DNA from: CAZAQS01 sp964486825 | GTDB lineage: Bacteria; Chloroflexota; Anaerolineae; Anaerolineales; UBA4823 | DNA length: 7,358 nucleotides | Direction of reading: 5' to 3' | NCBI GenBank assembly: GCA_964486825.1 | Contig: CAZAQS010000237.1 | Span: 1 to 7,358, forward strand | Program-made: the position numbers and the translations under genes | In this document: positions 1 to 6,261 of the stretch, in pieces | How the letters are laid out: every line of letters begins with the position of its first letter | How positions within the stretch are numbered: the stretch's first letter is position 1 | The notes under the pieces: generated by a model | What the model was told of the DNA's origin: nothing | Database searches by the model: none | Seen by the model: the letters and a program-made list of their open reading frames with translations, nothing else

Positions 1-31
1 ATTTAGTATATTTGATGGAGCATTATTGATG

Positions 32-60
32 TTGTCGATATTATATCTCCAATTTATAAA
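32..60 (+). promoter_or_regulatory. candidate sigma70-type promoter upstream of the hydrolase gene
   Basis: A TTGTCG box (32-37) lies exactly 17 bases before TATAAA (55-60), in an AT-rich stretch about 110 bases ahead of the hydrolase start. The -35 box matches the consensus at four of six positions and the -10 box at five of six. The AT richness of the region makes chance matches easy, and sigma factor preferences in this lineage are not known to me, so this is only a candidate. Apart from this, bases 1-150 hold nothing I can name. Confidence 0.3.
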
Positions 61-153
61 TTTATCACTTTACTCCTTAACCTTGTGGCGCGTTTCGAAA
101 ATCCATGTTACATTTTCTTTATATAAATGCCATACGAAAACGAATCCTCGCCT

Positions 154-158
154 GGAGG
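154..158 (+). promoter_or_regulatory. ribosome binding site deciding the hydrolase start
   Basis: GGAGG stands 12 bases before the ATG at 171. The more upstream in-frame ATG at 105 has no purine-rich site before it, and would put a poorly conserved-looking 22-residue basic stretch before the membrane anchor. This favours 171 as the start. Confidence 0.6.
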
Positions 159-170
159 CCTGCAATACCC

Positions 171-2303
171 ATGAAAAGATCCAGACGCGCCAGCAGCCGT
201 TCTCTGTCACCCAACCAATGGACTTTACTCCTTTTGTTCCTGATTATCCTTGCTTTAGTCGCTCTGATCGCCCTCAGTTGGATCAACAGGCCATCAGCTA
301 CCACCCCGGGGTATATCTCCGAAACGAGCACCCCGACGACTACCCCCAACCCGACTTCTACTCCCAGGCCGACAGCCATCCCTCCCAGGGCTACTACACC
401 TACGCCTCCTCCCAGCCCTACACCAGCAGTATTCTATCCGGCATTTACCGTCTCGGATTGTCGTTTTACAGTGCCCAGGGGTGCTTCAATTACTTGTGGA
501 GTAGTTCCAGTACCAGAGGACCGGGAAATATACCCTGGCAGAACCGTACGCTTGGAGGTAGCCATCTTCCACAGCCCGAGTCAACCATCCCCTGAGGAGC
601 CGGTGCTTTACCTTCATGATGGTCCGGTAGGCAGCGCCATCCATTGGGCGGCGATTAACTATGACAATTTTATACTCCCCATCACAGAGAAACGTGACCT
701 GATCGTATTTGATCTGCGAGGCAGTGGGCTTTCCTTGCCGAACCTGGATTGTCCAGAGGTCACGACGGTGCAGAGACTCGACCAACGCGGCAGCCTGGCT
801 AGCGAACAAAAGCCAAATACCTACTCCGCTGCTTTAGCTACTTGCCGAGAACGGCTGGCCAGCTATGGAATCGACGCATCTAAATACACGACGGAAGCCA
901 GCGCCAACGATGCTCATGATGTCATCCGTGCTCTTGGATTGGAAAAAGTCAACCTGTTCAGCGTATCCTATGGATCTCGCCTGGCACAAATAATCTTGCG
1001 CGAATACCCTCAAGACATCCGTAGTGCAATATTCGATTCGCCCTTACCCCTGGAGGTAAATTTATATAAAGAAGTAGCAGCGCACTATGACCAGGCTCTC
1101 GACGCATTGTTTACTCACTGCGAAACTGACCCTATATGCGACTCTACTTATCCGGACCTCGATTCAGTATACGAACGCCTTCTCGCCGAACTCGATTCGG
1201 AGCCTATTCAGATCACTATTCCTGGTGAGCCAGGTATGCCAGATTATGAGATGTGGCTCGATGGACAGACACTCACCCGCGCTATGCTTTCGGCCTTAAA
1301 CTCTTCTTTTTACATAACGAGCCTTCCGAAAATCATATCGGATATCAACAGTGGAGAAAGGGAAACTAGCCTGGCCTTTATCCAAAGTGCCCTTAGATTG
1401 CCAGTGCAGCCGCTCCTGGAGCTAAGCTCCGGTATGCGCTTTTCAACAGACTGTCACGAGCAAATATTTTCTACCACCCCACAGGAACTGGAGCAAGCTC
1501 AGATGGCCTTCCCTCGCACAAGTGCTTTAGGTATGCAATCCATCCTTAATGATGGGGAACTGCTCTACAGCTTATGTGACCTTTGGGGCGCTGCACCTTA
1601 TGAGTCTGGCAACAACCAACCCATCCAGTCTGATCACCCAATCTTGGTAATGGCTGGTCAATTCGATACCCTATACCCGGCCAACCTTGCCAGGCAGCTA
1701 GCAGAAGACCTTTCAAGCGCCCGCTTCCTGGAGTTCCCCGGATCGGGCCATGCACCTGCCTTCGACCGGCGATCGAGCTGTCCAATCCGTATAGTCAATT
1801 CATTTTTGGATAATCCTGAGCAGCTTCCCGAAACGACATGCCTGGATAGTTTAACTCTCTCATACTACACGATTTATACAGGAGAGCCGCCCCTGGAACT
1901 GCTTCCAGTTGAATGGGAAGGGATCGGGTTCCAAGCACAGGCCCCAGCCGGCTGGACTGAGTTGGGTCAGGGGATTTTCCGGCGTGAGGCGTATTACGGC
2001 GACTTTACCGAGCTTCAAATCCAGGTTTCCGAGAGTAGTGCGAGCGATTGGTTGGCCGCGTTAACGGATGGATTCAAAGGAGCAGGCTTCGACAGAACAC
2101 CGGCTCGAAACACCACCCGCTTTGCAAATCGGCTAAACTGGAATTTATACCGGGCTTTTTCCGGTAACCATCCCGTTGAACTGGCCTTCGCTGAATCCGG
2201 CGAGCAAACCTTGATGGTTTTGTTGCTCAGTCAGTCCTCCGAGCGAGACGCCCTGTACCGCACCGTTTTCATGCCCACCATTGATGGTACATCCTTGAGA
2301 TAA
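171..2303 (+). CDS. membrane-anchored TAP-like alpha/beta-hydrolase (S33 peptidase family)
   Basis: Predicted 710-residue extracytoplasmic hydrolase, probably an aminopeptidase or esterase acting on peptides or small esters outside the cell. Numbering from the ATG at 171: a basic N-terminus, one hydrophobic anchor (about 17-37), a Thr/Pro linker (about 51-86), then the hydrolase domain. Visible family marks are HDGPVGS (149-155, in place of the usual HGGPG oxyanion loop), DLRGSGLS (181-188), nucleophile Ser266 in SVSYG, Asp499 in GQFDT and His527 in GSGHAP, the last two in a TAP-like C-terminal part. All ten cysteines (97, 109, 194, 225, 317, 323, 428, 469, 537, 557) lie on the outer side and fall in neighbouring pairs, as expected for disulfides. 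Residues about 565-710 form an extra domain, perhaps PsbP/DUF1795-like. The first glycine of GxSxG is Ser264, which is unusual. Substrate unknown. An alternative start at 105 would add 22 residues. Confidence 0.85.
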   Translation: MKRSRRASSRSLSPNQWTLLLLFLIILALVALIALSWINRPSATTPGYISETSTPTTTPNPTSTPRPTAIPPRATTPTPPPSPTPAVFYPAFTVSDCRFTVPRGASITCGVVPVPEDREIYPGRTVRLEVAIFHSPSQPSPEEPVLYLHDGPVGSAIHWAAINYDNFILPITEKRDLIVFDLRGSGLSLPNLDCPEVTTVQRLDQRGSLASEQKPNTYSAALATCRERLASYGIDASKYTTEASANDAHDVIRALGLEKVNLFSVSYGSRLAQIILREYPQDIRSAIFDSPLPLEVNLYKEVAAHYDQALDALFTHCETDPICDSTYPDLDSVYERLLAELDSEPIQITIPGEPGMPDYEMWLDGQTLTRAMLSALNSSFYITSLPKIISDINSGERETSLAFIQSALRLPVQPLLELSSGMRFSTDCHEQIFSTTPQELEQAQMAFPRTSALGMQSILNDGELLYSLCDLWGAAPYESGNNQPIQSDHPILVMAGQFDTLYPANLARQLAEDLSSARFLEFPGSGHAPAFDRRSSCPIRIVNSFLDNPEQLPETTCLDSLTLSYYTIYTGEPPLELLPVEWEGIGFQAQAPAGWTELGQGIFRREAYYGDFTELQIQVSESSASDWLAALTDGFKGAGFDRTPARNTTRFANRLNWNLYRAFSGNHPVELAFAESGEQTLMVLLLSQSSERDALYRTVFMPTIDGTSLR
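324..425 (+). repeat. Thr/Pro-rich linker coding repeat
   Basis: A low-complexity stretch of mostly ACC, CCC, ACT and CCT codons encodes residues about 52-85 of the hydrolase, with units such as STPTTTP and TPTPPPSPTP. It separates the membrane anchor from the catalytic domain and probably acts as a flexible, possibly glycosylated, cell-envelope spacer. Such linkers are common in Chloroflexota exported proteins. Confidence 0.7.
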
Positions 2304-2529
2304 ATTCGTATAAATGATATGGAATTAGGAGGGTAGGTTAAGCGCGCCTGGACGAATCTCTGATTCATTCTTTGGCCCAAAGCTTGCACCACTTCATTCG
2401 AATACTCTTGCCTTATTTAAACTTAAATGGAGTATCTAAAAGGTCTTTGAAACAAAACAACCCATTTCTACGTCCTAATAGCGATAACGAAGCGCTTATT
2501 TGCGAATATCACTATTCAGGACAAACTTT

Positions 2530-2535
2530 AAGGAG
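2530..2535 (+). promoter_or_regulatory. ribosome binding site of the LysM gene
   Basis: AAGGAG lies 11 bases before the ATG at 2547, and the encoded N-terminus is a good signal peptide. No other start is needed. Confidence 0.65.
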
Positions 2536-2546
2536 ATCTGCAAATC

Positions 2547-3455
2547 ATGAAACACAAATCTATCTTCCTGGTTATTCTGGCCCTGGCTTTGGTCATTAGT
2601 CTGGCGGCGCCTGGGAGACAGGCTGCAGCTGCCGATAACTGTACCCAATATCATACGATCGAAAAGGGCGAGACCCTCGCCAAAATTGCTGTCAAGTACT
2701 CGACAACCTGGCGCTACTTGGCAGAGCTGAATAATATCAAGGACGTCAACCTGATTTATGCTGGAAAGGTCATATGCGTTGCCACTGGCACGGCCACCAC
2801 CACACCAAGCCCTACCACCACACCCAGGACTCCGGCTGCTGCCGTACCCACATTTACAGTCACAGAGGTGGTCGCTGACAAGACCATCACCATCAAGACC
2901 GCCGGCTTCCCCGCTGGCTATACCTTCAACGTGCTTTGGGGGGCGGTAGGGAACCAGGGAAAAGACGGAATAAAGTCCGGCACGTTGGCCTCAGGCAGAG
3001 GTGGAGAACTCACTGCAACCCTGAATATCCCAGCCCAGGTCCAAGGTATGTCACGCATCGCTGTTCGCCTTGAGAGCACGTCTGGTGGCTACTTCAGCTA
3101 CAACTGGTTCAGCAATGTCTCCAGAAACACGGGTACCAATCCTACAACGACGCCAACACCTTCCAAAGTAGCGACTTTCAGCATCCAATCAGTCGCGAAA
3201 GATTCGAGCGTAACGATTAAGACCGCCAACTTCCCTGCTGGGAAGACCTATAATGTATTGATGGGCGCAATGGGTACCCGCGGCGTAGGTGGTGTAAACG
3301 CTGGAACAGTCGAGTCGGGTAACGGTGGTGAGCTTACCTTCAACATCAAAATCCCTTCCCAGGTCCAGGGGATGTCTAGAGTCGCCATCCGGCTCGAAAG
3401 CACCACGGGGGGATACTTCAGCTATAACTGGTTCTATAACAACACTACCCCGTAA
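2547..3455 (+). CDS. secreted LysM protein with a duplicated 90-residue C-terminal domain
   Basis: Predicted 302-residue exported protein. Residues 1-29 form a signal peptide (basic MKHK, hydrophobic core, cleavage likely after the QAAAA stretch). Residues about 32-78 are one LysM module, with YHTIEKGETLAKIA at its start and NLIYAGKVICV at its end. LysM modules bind N-acetylglucosamine-containing glycans such as peptidoglycan. A Thr/Pro linker (80-97) leads to two copies of a 90-residue unit (101-190 and 209-298), separated by a second short TTPTP linker. By hand alignment without gaps, about 56 of 90 positions are identical. The most conserved blocks are QVQGMSR, RLEST and GGYFSYNWF. I do not recognise this unit; it looks beta-rich and could be a surface or binding domain. 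The gene has its own ribosome site and ends just before a strong terminator. It is probably a cell-wall or envelope protein. The function of the repeated domain is unknown. Confidence 0.88.
   Translation: MKHKSIFLVILALALVISLAAPGRQAAAADNCTQYHTIEKGETLAKIAVKYSTTWRYLAELNNIKDVNLIYAGKVICVATGTATTTPSPTTTPRTPAAAVPTFTVTEVVADKTITIKTAGFPAGYTFNVLWGAVGNQGKDGIKSGTLASGRGGELTATLNIPAQVQGMSRIAVRLESTSGGYFSYNWFSNVSRNTGTNPTTTPTPSKVATFSIQSVAKDSSVTIKTANFPAGKTYNVLMGAMGTRGVGGVNAGTVESGNGGELTFNIKIPSQVQGMSRVAIRLESTTGGYFSYNWFYNNTTP
2847..3116 (+). repeat. first copy of the duplicated domain in the LysM protein
   Basis: Encodes residues 101-190. It aligns end to end without gaps with the second copy at 3171-3440. Identity is clear at protein level but many codons differ, so the duplication is old rather than a recent DNA repeat. 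Confidence 0.8.
3171..3440 (+). repeat. second copy of the duplicated domain in the LysM protein
   Basis: Encodes residues 209-298 of the LysM protein. It shares the FPAG, GGELT, QVQGMSR and GGYFSYNWF blocks with copy one. The centre of the unit (residues 136-143 against 244-251) is the most divergent part, perhaps an exposed loop. Confidence 0.8.
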
Positions 3456-3477
3456 ATAAACCTTACTTTCCCCTCCA

Positions 3478-3516
3478 CCCTCCCATGGTCCCTTGCCTAT
3501 TGGGAGGGTTTTCTTT
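3478..3516 (+). terminator. intrinsic terminator after the LysM gene
   Basis: CCCTCCCA (3478-3485) pairs perfectly with TGGGAGGG (3501-3508) across a 15-base loop, followed directly by TTTTCTTT (3509-3516). It starts 22 bases after the LysM stop. In the opposite direction there is no T-run after the hairpin, so it should work mainly for the + strand. It sits just 3' of the - strand operon's last stop codon and may still slow leftward transcription. Confidence 0.85.
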
Positions 3517-3517
3517 A

Positions 3518-4471
3518 TTAACGATTAGTTGGTAGGGGACCGAAAATATTTTTTCCGGTCTTCCTACCCTCAGCTCGCTCTCCTTCCGGGACTTTACTCT
3601 CCACAGTCCTGGCGCTCGTTCCAAGCAGCCCTAATCCTACCAGGCCAAAAAAGGCATGGCTAGTCATCTGGGCGGCGAACCCGCCTGATGACAATAAAAG
3701 GATCCCTTCCAATATCGGCTCGTCCTTCCTCCAACAAGCCAAAACGGTCACACCCACCACCCATAAGCTCAGGGTATAAAATGGCCATGGCAAGAATAAC
3801 GTCATACCCGTCGACCAAATTGCCAGGATACCTGATGTTGCAGGATCCAATAAACGGAATAGGGTAAAAGCCACAGCCGGTAGGGAAGCAACAATCCACG
3901 ACCGGTGAGAAGCAGGCCTACCAAAAGCCATCCACACCCAAAAGGCGCTTACCAGGACGAACAGCTCTCCGGCCTTGAAGATGGCCAGGGATACTTCCTG
4001 TAACCCTAAAAGTTGCATCAGGTGGCCGGCAACTCCAGATTGTAATGCAAGCATAGATGCGAAAATTGCCACCTTTTTCCTCATATGGAGAGCTGACCTT
4101 AAACCCATCCAGCCTGTATATCCAATTGCGGATAACAACAAGAATTGGTAGGAAAGAGCCAGCAATAATGGTGGTTGAATAAAGAGGAATATGGTACTCA
4201 TAAAGACCAATAGTCCCATAAATATCACTCCAGGTTTATTGTTCCCTTTCTCTAAAGTCTTCCACGCCCAATCCAGTATCACAGCCAAAACGAACAACCC
4301 TGCGAAAGTGGCAGCTATCTGTCCGAGCAGTGTGAGGGATTGGTAGACAGAGATAAGCATAGCGGATTTTGGCATGAAGATACCCAGGCGGGTTATGGTG
4401 CGTGCCAGTAGCCATTCCATTAAAGCAGCATAAACCAGCCAACGGGAAAGGATTGTATTCCTGATCATCAT
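3518..4471 (-). CDS. polytopic membrane protein in the molybdoenzyme operon, family not recognised
   Basis: Predicted 317-residue integral membrane protein with roughly eight to ten hydrophobic segments and a short charged C-terminal tail (about 286-317). I do not recognise a family. It starts one base after the gamma-subunit stop and ends next to the convergent terminator, so it is the last gene of the operon and should be translated together with gamma. Two ATG codons are in tandem (4471 and 4468); either could serve. Histidines at 129, 150, 189 and 272 are visible; His150 (in GVAGHLMQLLG) and His272 (in MTSHAFFG) fall in hydrophobic stretches, which would suit haem b or quinone binding, but this is inference only. 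The context suggests a membrane partner of the Mo enzyme complex that passes electrons to or from quinone. It does not look like NarI (usually five helices and about 225 residues) or a ten-helix NrfD/PsrC that I can confirm. Confidence 0.75.
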   Translation of the reverse strand: MMIRNTILSRWLVYAALMEWLLARTITRLGIFMPKSAMLISVYQSLTLLGQIAATFAGLFVLAVILDWAWKTLEKGNNKPGVIFMGLLVFMSTIFLFIQPPLLLALSYQFLLLSAIGYTGWMGLRSALHMRKKVAIFASMLALQSGVAGHLMQLLGLQEVSLAIFKAGELFVLVSAFWVWMAFGRPASHRSWIVASLPAVAFTLFRLLDPATSGILAIWSTGMTLFLPWPFYTLSLWVVGVTVLACWRKDEPILEGILLLSSGGFAAQMTSHAFFGLVGLGLLGTSARTVESKVPEGERAEGRKTGKNIFGPLPTNR

Positions 4472-4472
4472 T

Positions 4473-5495
4473 CTAGTTGCCCTCCGGTAATCGGAAGTAA
4501 ATCACAACGCCAAGCAAGAGTAAGAAGACAACTGTTCCGGCTAGAATTTTGGAAAGCGAGTCAGGATCTTTCCAGAAGGGTAATGGTGAAACCTCAGCCC
4601 TTTGCGATTGTCCTTCCCGAGCCGGCTTTTCCAGCCTCAATGACACCCATTGAGATGTCGACTTCTGTCCATTCCGCTCATAATAAGCTCCGTCCCAGGC
4701 TGCAAATGCAACCGGATAACTCATTCCGGACTGGAAAGAAGCCAACGTGTTATCACTAGATTCCAAATTTCGGCTGAAAATCACCCGCCACTTTCCATTT
4801 GCCCATTCACCATAACCCTGCACATTTTGGAAATCAACTGGCAGGCTGGTCAAGGACCCGAATCCACCGGCAACCAAAGCTTCAACCGGTGAAGGCCGGG
4901 TATGATTCGCTACCAGGTTTCCCGCCTGCAGGGCGGGGTAATAAGTCGATAGATCATCGCTCTCGATTGGATCACCTATCGGATCCATCACATCTGTATA
5001 AATATCCGGGTAGTACGATTCCATGTCCCTGTAAGAAGCAAAATCTGCCTGCCAGCCAGCCTTCCAAAGCCAAATTTCAACATTACCGCCCTCTTGGCCC
5101 ATACAAAAAAATGGTTGCCCTTCGCTCACCGGAAACTGGAGGGCGACCATATCTTGAAAGTCTTGAATCCGGAGGTTGGCGTCGTTTTGGGTTTCATCTT
5201 GCCACTCTACCATGATCGCCATAGACGTTTCATTATGTATCGCCCTTGCAGTCACCGATCTGGTATTTGTCTCCAGCGCTAAGGGCCTGGATACCTGTTG
5301 AGCGCTCAAGGGAATTTGCAATGGCCTCGAGCGCTGCCACACCTCAGCCCCCAAATCCATCACCGGTAACTCTCCGCTTATATAAGCTGCAGACAGTATC
5401 TGGCCTTGCGAGCTGGCAACAGGCGCCTTGGAGAACGTTAACACCACCGCCAAAACAAGGAAAAATCCTACGAATTGTAGTTGCCGGTTTCTCAT
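4473..5495 (-). CDS. ethylbenzene-dehydrogenase-like haem b gamma subunit, membrane tethered
   Basis: Predicted 340-residue gamma (C) subunit of a type II DMSO-reductase-family complex, carrying electrons between the beta-subunit Fe-S chain and the respiratory chain on the outer face of the membrane. Numbering from the ATG at 5495: signal peptide (1 to about 29), EB_dh-like haem domain (about 35-290), and one C-terminal hydrophobic helix (about 316-334) followed by a short RLPEGN tail, so it should be anchored facing outward. In ethylbenzene dehydrogenase the gamma haem is held by a Met and a Lys. Candidates here are Met132 in FFCMGQ and Lys278 in ERNGQKSTSQW, an assignment by position and motif only. 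A GTG at 5504 is also in frame, but it overlaps the ribosome site, whereas the ATG at 5495 is ideally spaced. The chaperone stop lies two bases upstream. Similar proteins occur as NxrC, SerC, ClrC and DdhC; which function applies here is not decidable. Confidence 0.85.
   Translation of the reverse strand: MRNRQLQFVGFFLVLAVVLTFSKAPVASSQGQILSAAYISGELPVMDLGAEVWQRSRPLQIPLSAQQVSRPLALETNTRSVTARAIHNETSMAIMVEWQDETQNDANLRIQDFQDMVALQFPVSEGQPFFCMGQEGGNVEIWLWKAGWQADFASYRDMESYYPDIYTDVMDPIGDPIESDDLSTYYPALQAGNLVANHTRPSPVEALVAGGFGSLTSLPVDFQNVQGYGEWANGKWRVIFSRNLESSDNTLASFQSGMSYPVAFAAWDGAYYERNGQKSTSQWVSLRLEKPAREGQSQRAEVSPLPFWKDPDSLSKILAGTVVFLLLLGVVIYFRLPEGN
4480..4485 (-). promoter_or_regulatory. ribosome binding site of the membrane protein gene
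   Basis: On the - strand GGAGGG lies 8 bases before the ATG at 4471 and inside the last codons of the gamma-subunit gene, consistent with translational coupling. Confidence 0.65.
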
Positions 5496-5497
5496 GG

Positions 5498-6217
5498 TCA
5501 ACACTCCTTGTTTCCAATCCTTTCACTTAATGAGCAATCACCACAGCTCATCTCAGGACCGAGTGGCGTCGGAAGAACATTCGAGAGGGATCGTACAGCC
5601 AGGTCAGCACCGATGCAGTTCGCATGCGCCATCACAAAATAGTTAGCGGTCTCCCCCAACATCTGGTAAAGGTTCTTCTTGTCAGACCCAACTTGGGCTT
5701 TTGAGCTTGACATATTAAGCGCTTGAGAAAACAACCCTATCCAGGCGCCTAAATGATCCTTGAGAAAACTGCGTTGTGCATCCATACATAACCTGGCTTC
5801 CTCATGGCCTCCTGATGATAAAGCCTTCGCTTCTTTCAAGCATAAGAGGTGCATATACTCGAACTCGACCGCCAGATGGTCAGGTCGCTCTCTACATCGA
5901 CCACCAATTTGGAAACCAAAAGCCTGGTAAAAGCCAGCAATATCGGCTAATTCCTGACTTTGCCTGAACTCATGCGGAAGACCGTACTCCGTTTCATAGC
6001 ATAACGAGCCTGTCAGGCCAAAGGTTTGGCGATACAGGTCCTGCAAGCTTATTAAATCCAAATATTCATCAGGGATTTTGGAGCGTTGAAGTCCCATATC
6101 CTCAAGGATTTTATTCATATAGGGCAGGTCTTCAAGCCAATTTTCCTCTGGGTAAAGGAAAGCATCTGCGAGAAACCTATATCCTTGTGAATACTTTATC
6201 GACAATTCAAGTGTCAT
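5498..6217 (-). CDS. TorD/NarJ-type molybdoenzyme assembly chaperone (delta subunit)
   Basis: Predicted 239-residue cytoplasmic chaperone that would bind the alpha subunit's leader or apo-form while the Mo cofactor is inserted, before Tat export. It is not expected in the mature enzyme. Numbering from the ATG at 6217: mostly helical, with YETEYG (74-79) and PDHLAVEFEYMHLL (112-125), matching the DHL signature of the TorD/DmsD/NarJ family, whose members are usually about 180-240 residues. The C-terminal tail carries a CGDC pair (225-228) and a terminal Cys239. It lies between beta and gamma, as in the ser, clr and ddh clusters. I chose 6217 because AAGGGA stands 9 bases before it. The frame also stays open upstream to a TTG (6265) overlapping the beta stop, but that stretch crosses ten N bases, so the reading frame there cannot be trusted. 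Confidence 0.8.
   Translation of the reverse strand: MTLELSIKYSQGYRFLADAFLYPEENWLEDLPYMNKILEDMGLQRSKIPDEYLDLISLQDLYRQTFGLTGSLCYETEYGLPHEFRQSQELADIAGFYQAFGFQIGGRCRERPDHLAVEFEYMHLLCLKEAKALSSGGHEEARLCMDAQRSFLKDHLGAWIGLFSQALNMSSSKAQVGSDKKNLYQMLGETANYFVMAHANCIGADLAVRSLSNVLPTPLGPEMSCGDCSLSERIGNKEC
5504..5509 (-). promoter_or_regulatory. ribosome binding site deciding the gamma-subunit start
   Basis: On the - strand AAGGAG is 8 bases before the ATG at 5495 and lies inside the last codons of the chaperone gene. The in-frame GTG at 5504 would begin on the final G of this site, so it is unlikely to be the start. Confidence 0.7.
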
Positions 6218-6226
6218 GGTCCCACT

Positions 6227-6232
6227 TCCCTT
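6227..6232 (-). promoter_or_regulatory. ribosome binding site of the chaperone gene
   Basis: On the - strand AAGGGA lies 9 bases before the ATG at 6217. It supports an internal start rather than the TTG that overlaps the beta-subunit stop. It is a weaker match than the other sites of the operon. Confidence 0.45.
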
Positions 6233-6240
6233 ATCGTTGA

Positions 6241-6250
6241 NNNNNNNNNN
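6241..6250. other. assembly gap (ten N)
   Basis: Ten undetermined bases lie between the beta-subunit stop and the chaperone start. A run of exactly ten suggests a scaffold placeholder of unknown true length, so the beta-chaperone spacing and any reading frame across it are unreliable, and the linkage of the two sides depends on scaffolding. Confidence 0.9.
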
Positions 6251-6261
6251 TGAGATCTTGT

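Noticed and set aside
342..428. Repetitive C/A-rich stretch considered as a CRISPR or tandem DNA array
   Set aside because: There are no regular direct repeats with spacers. It is codon-level low complexity for a Thr/Pro linker.
26..595. + strand open frame of 189 codons overlapping the start of the hydrolase gene
   Set aside because: It lies in another frame over the Thr/Pro linker and early hydrolase domain. The protein has odd composition and no domain, while the hydrolase frame has full family motifs.
486..809. - strand open frame of 107 codons
   Set aside because: Entirely antisense to the hydrolase catalytic domain, with no motif and no good ribosome site noticed.
2404..2446. Possible promoter TTGCCT with a downstream TATCTA-like box before the LysM gene
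   Set aside because: The spacing is about 19 bases and the -10 match is poor. I could not find a convincing promoter in the 243-base gap.
2372..2599. + strand open frame of 75 codons before the LysM gene
   Set aside because: It overlaps the LysM start in another frame, and the protein is not like any family I know. The intergenic part carries the LysM ribosome site.
3460..3517. Terminator considered as bidirectional for both converging units
   Set aside because: No T-run follows the hairpin on the - strand, so only + strand termination is supported.
4799..5215. + strand open frame of 138 codons
   Set aside because: Antisense to the gamma-subunit gene, which has signal peptide, haem-domain motifs and an anchor. 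The sense frame explains the region.
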